The notes beneath the pieces are model-generated. The model was not told where the DNA came from. It did no database searches and was given only the letters and a program-made list of their open reading frames with translations. Both the position numbers and the translations under genes were made by a program. Shown here in pieces: positions 58,857 through 64,000 of a stretch of DNA of 64,000 nucleotides. The stretch comes from an uncultured Bacilli bacterium (GTDB lineage Bacteria > Bacillota_I > Bacilli_A > RF39 > UBA660). Location: contig CAJUPN010000004.1 in the NCBI GenBank assembly GCA_910588195.1, positions 88,800-152,799 of the forward strand, read 5' to 3'. The number at the start of each line of letters is the position of its first letter. Position 1 is the stretch's first letter.

Positions 58857-59451
58857 ACATTTCATCACATTCCTTACTATATAAACATCCACAATAATCT
58901 TGACGATATAAATTATATTGCTTAGCAAATTCACAACTTTTTTTATACCCATCTCTCTTTTTAAAATCCGAATATAAATATTTTATTCCTAAATTACTTC
59001 CTATACTACCACCTATTTTATTTATTAACTGACTGTCTTTATGAGGAGAAACTGTCAAAGTTGTTCCAAAATAATCAAATCCAAGCCTTTTAGCCATATT
59101 AGCTGTATATTTTAGTCTAATACCAAAACATACACTACATCTTTTTCCACCTTCTAATTCTTTAGTTAAATATTTTGTAGTATCTACCCACAAATCATTA
59201 TCATAATCACAATCTAAATACTTTATATTCCACTCTTTAAGTAACCTAACTTGTTCATTCTTTCGATGAATATATTCATCGATTGGTTCAATATTGGGAT
59301 TATAATAAACTACAGTAATATCAAAATACTCTTTTAATCGATCAATACATGCCGATGAACATGGTCCACAACAACTATGCAATAATATACTCTTTTTTTC
59401 TGTTAATGAATTTATAATATTCATCATCATATTATCATAATTTATTTTCAT
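58846..59451 (-). CDS. queH: Epoxyqueuosine reductase QueH
   Basis: 201 residues (DUF208 family). The adjacent Cys pair in LHSCCGPCSSACIDRL, VVYYNPNIEPIDEY, CSVCFGIRLKYTA, and the ending YRQDYCGCLYSKEC are the QueH hallmarks; the Cys residues bind an iron-sulfur cluster. It performs the last step of queuosine formation in tRNA without cobalamin. It lies between divIB and the pilin gene, with overlap to the latter. Confidence 0.95.
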   Translation of the reverse strand: MKINYDNMMMNIINSLTEKKSILLHSCCGPCSSACIDRLKEYFDITVVYYNPNIEPIDEYIHRKNEQVRLLKEWNIKYLDCDYDNDLWVDTTKYLTKELEGGKRCSVCFGIRLKYTANMAKRLGFDYFGTTLTVSPHKDSQLINKIGGSIGSNLGIKYLYSDFKKRDGYKKSCEFAKQYNLYRQDYCGCLYSKECDEMYEE

Positions 59452-59453
59452 AA

Positions 59454-60215
59454 TTACTGCTCACTTTTTTCTGTTGTTGGCTCTTCTGTTGTTGGCTCAT
59501 ACTTTTTAAAAAAGTAGTTTTCCTCTGTCCCATCTAAATAAAGAGTACCATTAGATGTTATTTTATTAGTAGCTATTATATCTAAATATTTATTTAAAGA
59601 CTTTAATCTTTTAGCATTTATATATACCATATTCTTATCGTTCATTGATAGTAAAAAACGATACTCATCAATAACTTGATTTTGACTATTATAGGAGGGC
59701 TTATATTCAATATCATTTATCATATATAAAATTCCATCATCTAATCCTCCTAGACTCTTAGCTAAAGTTTTCATTATTTCATCAGGTGTCGTATTTAATA
59801 ATGTAGGGATTCCAATTAAATTATCATCATAAATATCAATTAATGAACCATCGCTTAATGCAACCTTATCTTCTAATTTTACTAAAAACATTGGTCTATT
59901 TTCTTCTATTTCAATTTCTAAAACAAAATTCCATTTATAATTTATTTTAGCACTTTTAACGTAAGGATTTTTTTCTAATTCTTTACTTAATTTTTTAGGA
60001 CTTACAGCCGCAAATGATGGGTATTCATTCAGACCTAACTCTCTAATTATTTCAATATCAGAAAGAACTTTATTTCCCTTAATATCAAAATGCCTTATAG
60101 GTTCTTTATAAATCCTAATTCCTAAACAAACAATTATATAAATTATAAGTACAAAAACTAGAGTTCTAGCTATATTAAACTTCTTTTTAGTCTTTTTCTT
60201 TTCTCTAGTTTCCAT
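59454..60215 (-). CDS. divIB: Cell division protein DivIB/FtsQ
   Basis: 253 residues: a basic N-terminus, one transmembrane helix (about 17-35), a POTRA domain (IKGNKVLSDIEIIRELGLNE, then NPYVKSAKINYKWNFVLEIEIEE) and the FtsQ domain (PMFLVKLEDKVALSDGS). The tail is TTEEPTTEK-like. It acts with FtsL/DivIC in the divisome. It follows murG by 15 bp, the classical division-wall cluster order. Confidence 0.93.
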   Translation of the reverse strand: METREKKKTKKKFNIARTLVFVLIIYIIVCLGIRIYKEPIRHFDIKGNKVLSDIEIIRELGLNEYPSFAAVSPKKLSKELEKNPYVKSAKINYKWNFVLEIEIEENRPMFLVKLEDKVALSDGSLIDIYDDNLIGIPTLLNTTPDEIMKTLAKSLGGLDDGILYMINDIEYKPSYNSQNQVIDEYRFLLSMNDKNMVYINAKRLKSLNKYLDIIATNKITSNGTLYLDGTEENYFFKKYEPTTEEPTTEKSEQ

Positions 60216-60230
60216 AACTTACCTCCTTAA

Positions 60231-61313
60231 TTACTTTATTATCTTCTTTATTTCATTATATATTATAGTTGCTGAATCATCTATATTTAATTTACTTAAA
60301 TTATTTTTTATTTCCTTCTGTCTACTACTATTATTAATAATACTATCTATTTTTTCTTCAAGAGATTTCTTATTCAATTTATCTTCTTCAATCATTTCCC
60401 CAGAATTTGATTCTATAATAGATAAAGCATTATAGTACTGGTGATTATTAGCAACATAAGGACTTGGAATAAGTACTGATGGTACACCTAAAGCTGTAAT
60501 CTCTGCAATACTTGATGCTCCTGCACGACAAACAATTAAATCAATATCTTTCATAAGACCACTTAAGTTATCTATATATGGCTCTATAAAAACATTTTTA
60601 GGAAATTTATTTTTTTTGAATTCTTCATAATAAGTCTTTCCTGTAACATAAAGTATTTCGTAATTATACTTTGAAGCATTATTCAAATAATCAAGTAACT
60701 TTTCATTAATTGCCTTACTACCTAATGAACCATTAAATATTAAAACACTCTTTTTATTTGTACTTAATCCATAACTTGTTTTAGAAATCTTCTTTTTCTT
60801 TAAAGCTCCCTCAGAAACTGGATTGCCTGTTAAAACTACATTACTATGTTTAACTTGCTTTATAGAATCTTTAAAACTAACTCCTACACAATCAACCATC
60901 TTTAAAAGACTTTTATTAGCCTTCCCTACAATACTATTTTGTTCATGAATAAATGATGGCACATGGCACTTTTTAGCTGCTCTAATAACTGGATAAGTTA
61001 CATAACCTCCAACTCCTATAACAACATCTGGTTTAAATTCTTTAATAATACTTTCACACTTTTTTATTGCCGAAGCAATCAAAAAAATATTTTTTACATT
61101 TCTCCCCATTAATTTTGGTGAAGTCGATAAACCATAAATCTCAATAGGGATATATTTAATTCCTCTTTTAGGAACAATATCTTTTTCCATTCTATTATGG
61201 GTCCCAATATAGATAAATTCTGACTTTGGTTCCATTTCTTTTATTTTATCAACAATTGCTAATGCTGGGTAGATATGTCCGCCCGTTCCTCCAGCTGTAA
61301 TAATTACACGCAT
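60231..61313 (-). CDS. murG: UDP-GlcNAc: lipid I transferase MurG
   Basis: About 360 residues from ATG 61313 (AGGTG six bases upstream). The N-terminal ITAGGTGGHIYPALAIVDKI and PDVVIGVGGYVTYP motifs, the lipid-proximal HEQNSIVGKANKSL, and the donor site VCRAGASSIAEITALGVPSVLIPSPY identify MurG. It completes lipid II for peptidoglycan, on the inner face of the membrane. Confidence 0.97.
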   Translation of the reverse strand: MRVIITAGGTGGHIYPALAIVDKIKEMEPKSEFIYIGTHNRMEKDIVPKRGIKYIPIEIYGLSTSPKLMGRNVKNIFLIASAIKKCESIIKEFKPDVVIGVGGYVTYPVIRAAKKCHVPSFIHEQNSIVGKANKSLLKMVDCVGVSFKDSIKQVKHSNVVLTGNPVSEGALKKKKISKTSYGLSTNKKSVLIFNGSLGSKAINEKLLDYLNNASKYNYEILYVTGKTYYEEFKKNKFPKNVFIEPYIDNLSGLMKDIDLIVCRAGASSIAEITALGVPSVLIPSPYVANNHQYYNALSIIESNSGEMIEEDKLNKKSLEEKIDSIINNSSRQKEIKNNLSKLNIDDSATIIYNEIKKIIK

Positions 61314-61388
61314 AATCATCACCTCTAATATAATTATATAATATTTATTCCAAAAAATAATAATAAAGTAAAGTAATTATGTAAAGAA

Positions 61389-61412
61389 AAAAGAAAATAC
61401 TTAAGTATTTTC
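61389..61412 (-). terminator. Terminator after the transglutaminase-like gene
   Basis: A perfect AGAAAATACTTAAGTATTTTCT palindrome followed by T-rich sequence on the minus strand. Confidence 0.7.
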
Positions 61413-61420
61413 TTCATTTC

Positions 61421-62278
61421 TTATTTTAAAGTATATTTTGTTCCATTTTCATACTCTAAAAATGCTTCTCTTATCTCTTTCTCATAAGATTTTAATGTTT
61501 TAATTTCAAATAAGCAAAACATATTAATATATTCTTTTGAAGCATTTTGATATTCACGATATAATTTTAAAACATCCCAATGATTTTTAAATTCATTGCC
61601 AAAGCTTAAAGAAATTTCTGAACACCCAAGTTCTCCATAATAATCATTTTCAAAATCGACATTTGGTTCGAAACACAAAATATCATCTTCTTGCGATTCA
61701 ATTGTATAATAAAGTAAATTCTTATGTCTTAATAACACTGTATTTCTTGCTGGATCTAAAAGAAACACATTTTTATCATTCGATACATAAACAACTGTAT
61801 GATTATCATCTATTGGTTTATCTTCTCCTTTTTTATAAGTCTTTCCTACTACAACTTTAGCATCATATCCCATAGAGGAAAAAACATCTGCCATATTAAA
61901 AGCAATATGTAATGAATTAGCTCTATCAACTGCCACATTTGCACCAAAAATTGGTGGAATCTCTATATTATCATCTAAATCAGAAAAAGATTCTAAACTA
62001 AAACACCCTTTTTCAAGCATTGTTTCATAAATAGCAAAATCTCTCAAAATATCTCTTTCTTCATTAACACTAATTATTTTATCAGCAATTTTTCCCACAT
62101 AATTATAATAACTTGTAGTAAGATTATCCAATTCAGGATCTATACCATCAGCTTCTGTTTCTTTAGAAACTTTATAATCATTTATTAATGAAGATACCGA
62201 GCTACTTGCAATGCCAAAGAATAGAACTCCTGCAAGCAAATATGGAAAAGATCGATGAAACTTATCCATAAAATCCAT
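61421..62278 (-). CDS. Membrane-anchored transglutaminase-like fold protein, catalytic Cys not seen
   Basis: About 285 residues from ATG 62278 (GAGGGG upstream). One N-terminal helix (FPYLLAGVLFFGIASSS) places the rest outside. The order 'RANSLHIAFNMADVFSSMGYDAKVVVG', then DNHTVVYV and VFLLDPAR follows transglutaminase-like domains, where His and Asp are kept. Where a catalytic Cys is expected the sequence has Ser (ANSLHIA), so enzyme activity is doubtful. The fold assignment is tentative. Confidence 0.5.
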   Translation of the reverse strand: MDFMDKFHRSFPYLLAGVLFFGIASSSVSSLINDYKVSKETEADGIDPELDNLTTSYYNYVGKIADKIISVNEERDILRDFAIYETMLEKGCFSLESFSDLDDNIEIPPIFGANVAVDRANSLHIAFNMADVFSSMGYDAKVVVGKTYKKGEDKPIDDNHTVVYVSNDKNVFLLDPARNTVLLRHKNLLYYTIESQEDDILCFEPNVDFENDYYGELGCSEISLSFGNEFKNHWDVLKLYREYQNASKEYINMFCLFEIKTLKSYEKEIREAFLEYENGTKYTLK

Positions 62279-62338
62279 AAAATCCCCTCGTTTCGAGTAA
62301 ATATTATAGCATACCAAGTATTAGTGGTCAAATTTCAA

Positions 62339-62364
62339 AAAAAGAAACTTTATATTAAGTTTCA
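62339..62364 (-). terminator. Terminator after the VanY-type carboxypeptidase
   Basis: GAAACTT/AAGTTTC arms followed by seven T on the minus strand. Confidence 0.75.
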
Positions 62365-63357
62365 CTAATTAGCTAAATAATAAGCATAATATTCATCATA
62401 AGTTATTCCTTCATTATAAACTTTAGTTGCAAGCTCTTCTCCTAAATATCTATAATGCCATGATTCATAATTAAATCCTGTAATCTTTTTTTTACCATCA
62501 GGATACCTTAAAATAAAACCATATTTATGAGCATTATTAATTAACCATTCATAAGCTTTTGAATTTTTAAAAGTTGAAGCTACAGTACTATCTTTTGAAT
62601 AAATATCTAAAGATAAGCCTGTTTGGTGTTCTGAATATCCTGGGCGAGCTGCAATACTATCAGCATAGTTTGTCCCTTTCGATTCTTGATAATCATTATA
62701 AACTTGTACTTGTGAATCATAATCTCGATAAGCTGACACAATAATCAAATAGATTCCTTCCTCATGAGCAGCACTCCACATTCTTTTAAAAGCTTCATAA
62801 ACTTCACTTCTTATCTTCTTTGCTTCCCCATAATAATACTTTATTGAAACATCTACTAAATCATCAGGAACATAATCACTCCCAAGCTCATAATATTTAT
62901 TACATAAAATACTGTAACCTAAAGAAAGATCAGTTTTCTTAGTATCGGTATAATAAGGCTTATCTGTATTTGTATTAACTAAAGCGACAATTTCATCATA
63001 ATCATATCCATCAGTTCCACGGTATTTAAAAAAATCATCTTCTTTTGTTATTACTTGCCCTAAATAACCATCCAAATTTTTAAACATAAAATATTTACAT
63101 TTTAGAAATTCTGGTATAAATTCATTATATTGATAAGTTAAGATAGCTTTTTCTTCTTCATCATTTAATTTATCTAATATTAGTTTTACAGCATCTTCAC
63201 CATAACCCAATTGTAAAAAAGCATACTCATTAGTTTTAGTATATAAATACTCCTGATACTTATTCCAAGCAACAGGAATAAATAAAGAACAAAAAACAAT
63301 TATAACAAGAAAAACTTTAACAGCTGGTTTTAATCGATAAACTTTTTTTCTAGTCAT
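62365..63357 (-). CDS. VanY-family D-alanyl-D-alanine carboxypeptidase
   Basis: About 330 residues from ATG 63357 (AAGGATGA upstream). An N-terminal signal anchor (PAVKVFLVIIVFCSLFIPVAW) is followed by a linker and the M15 metallopeptidase domain: VSAYRDYDSQVQVY, the zinc motif YSEHQTGLSLDIYS (His and Asp), and ESWHYRYLG with the third zinc ligand. It trims the D-Ala end of stem peptides. Tyr/Asp-rich segments precede the domain. Confidence 0.93.
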   Translation of the reverse strand: MTRKKVYRLKPAVKVFLVIIVFCSLFIPVAWNKYQEYLYTKTNEYAFLQLGYGEDAVKLILDKLNDEEEKAILTYQYNEFIPEFLKCKYFMFKNLDGYLGQVITKEDDFFKYRGTDGYDYDEIVALVNTNTDKPYYTDTKKTDLSLGYSILCNKYYELGSDYVPDDLVDVSIKYYYGEAKKIRSEVYEAFKRMWSAAHEEGIYLIIVSAYRDYDSQVQVYNDYQESKGTNYADSIAARPGYSEHQTGLSLDIYSKDSTVASTFKNSKAYEWLINNAHKYGFILRYPDGKKKITGFNYESWHYRYLGEELATKVYNEGITYDEYYAYYLAN

Positions 63358-63441
63358 ATATATCATCCTTAATATAATTATATCCCATAATAATCTTTTA
63401 CTCAACTAATGGAAAAAGAATGTGTCAAGTATCACAAAACA

Positions 63442-63470
63442 AAAAAAGGATGATAAACATCCTTTATACT
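63442..63470 (-). terminator. Terminator after the HU gene
   Basis: AAAGGATG/CATCCTTT stem with a 5-nt loop and a T-run on the minus strand. Confidence 0.85.
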
Positions 63471-63474
63471 TAAA

Positions 63475-63747
63475 TTAATTAACTGCGTCTTTAAGCTTGC
63501 TTCCAGCTTTAAATGAAACAACATTTTTTGCAGGAATTTTCATTGGTTCTTTAGTTAAAGGATTGATTCCTTCTCTTCCTTCTCTTCTCTTAGATGAGAA
63601 TGTACCGAAACCAACTAAAGCAACTTTACCATCTTTTTTAAGACCATTCTCAATTCCTTTCAACATAGCATCTAAAGCTTTTCCAGCAGCAGCTTTGCTT
63701 AAATCAGCTTCTGCAGCAATAAATTCTACTAATTCATTTTTTGACAT
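63475..63747 (-). CDS. hup: DNA-binding protein HU
   Basis: 90 residues from ATG 63747 with GGAGG upstream. The HU sequence is standard: MSKNELVEFIAAEADLSKAA, GFGTFSSKRREGREGINPLT with the DNA-intercalating region (INP in place of RNP), and VVSFKAGSKLKDAVN. HU bends and compacts DNA. A second hairpin downstream of the gene acts as terminator. Confidence 0.96.
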   Translation of the reverse strand: MSKNELVEFIAAEADLSKAAAGKALDAMLKGIENGLKKDGKVALVGFGTFSSKRREGREGINPLTKEPMKIPAKNVVSFKAGSKLKDAVN

Positions 63748-63951
63748 AATAATTACCTCCACATATAGTATTTTCTAGTAGGCATATACCCTACATATAA
63801 AATTTACCAAATCAGATACAAAAAAGCAACAAAAAATGCAAAAAAGTACTGAAATTATGTACTTTTTATAGATTTTCTCCTCTTTAAAAAAGAGAAAGTG
63901 TAAATTATTAAAAAAACAAAAAAGATATTTATTATTATAACTAGGTATTTC

Positions 63952-64000
63952 CTATTTTATATTTAAAATATCTTTTACTTCTTTAAGAGTTAGTTTAGAT
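63952..64000 (-). CDS. C-terminal end of a protein continuing beyond the window
   Basis: Reading the minus strand from the right edge, a frame ends KLTLKEVKDILNIK with TAG at 63952-63954. Only 16 residues are visible, so identity cannot be told. The region 63763-63951 holds the HU leader and two AT-rich hairpins. Confidence 0.4.
   Translation of the reverse strand, partial: SKLTLKEVKDILNIK

Overview
The window is a strongly AT-rich Bacillota (low-GC Gram-positive) chromosome segment. The housekeeping genes (mutL, yqeG-yqeH, sepF-divIVA, glycyl-tRNA synthetase of the single-chain type, priA, ftsY-ylxM, murG, divIB, HU) are of Firmicutes type. Two lipoteichoic-acid-synthase-like sulfatases, a class B sortase and the bifurcating transhydrogenase pair nfnAB suggest a walled anaerobe, probably an uncultured gut lineage of Bacilli/Erysipelotrichales-RF39-like affinity (the placement is inference). 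TGA is a stop here: it ends core genes at 34841 and 44764, so the Mycoplasma code does not apply.

Layout. 1-3744: operon yqeG-yqeH-mutL plus a cut-off gene. 3823-4194: orphan VirB2-like membrane protein. 4395-6496: surface protein and sortase B. 6565-11042: the sporulation sigma factor gene sigK, split by a 3785-bp skin-like element that carries only a large serine recombinase and a SleB-like hydrolase. Removing the element at a shared 5-bp core restores a 230-residue sigma-K at the codon where classical skin elements insert. 11427-19057: a 2399-residue surface protein with a recent 787-bp internal duplication. 19371-19662: a candidate type I toxin-antitoxin locus. 19713-26157: membrane and wall genes, a cyclophilin and nfnAB. 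26332-30887: an XRE regulator and a TetR/MMPL exporter pair with palindromic operators. 30908-43357: division genes (SepF, DivIVA), glycyl-tRNA synthetase, a LOG-like protein behind a structured leader, priA and two zinc-ribbon membrane proteins. 43431-45074: SOS-type uvrX-yolD. 45127-45203: tRNA-Ala.

45181-53067 is a 7.9-kb element integrated in the tRNA-Ala 3' end and bounded by a 26-bp direct repeat. It has a tyrosine integrase, a rolling-circle HUH Rep, a Zot/pI-like morphogenesis ATPase, a tiny single-span coat protein followed by a terminator, a signal-peptide plus C-terminal-anchor protein like pIII, and many minute membrane or basic proteins. I read it as an inovirus-like (filamentous phage) prophage of a Gram-positive host, with no secretin gene.

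53187-64000: two small unknown genes, a second VirB2-like protein, then ylxM-ftsY, an LTA-synthase-like enzyme, a pseudopilin, queH, divIB, murG, a transglutaminase-like protein, a VanY-type carboxypeptidase and HU.

The two most notable systems are the miniature sigK skin element and the inovirus-like prophage. The type I toxin-antitoxin locus comes third. All functional claims rest on reading motifs by eye; no database search was run.
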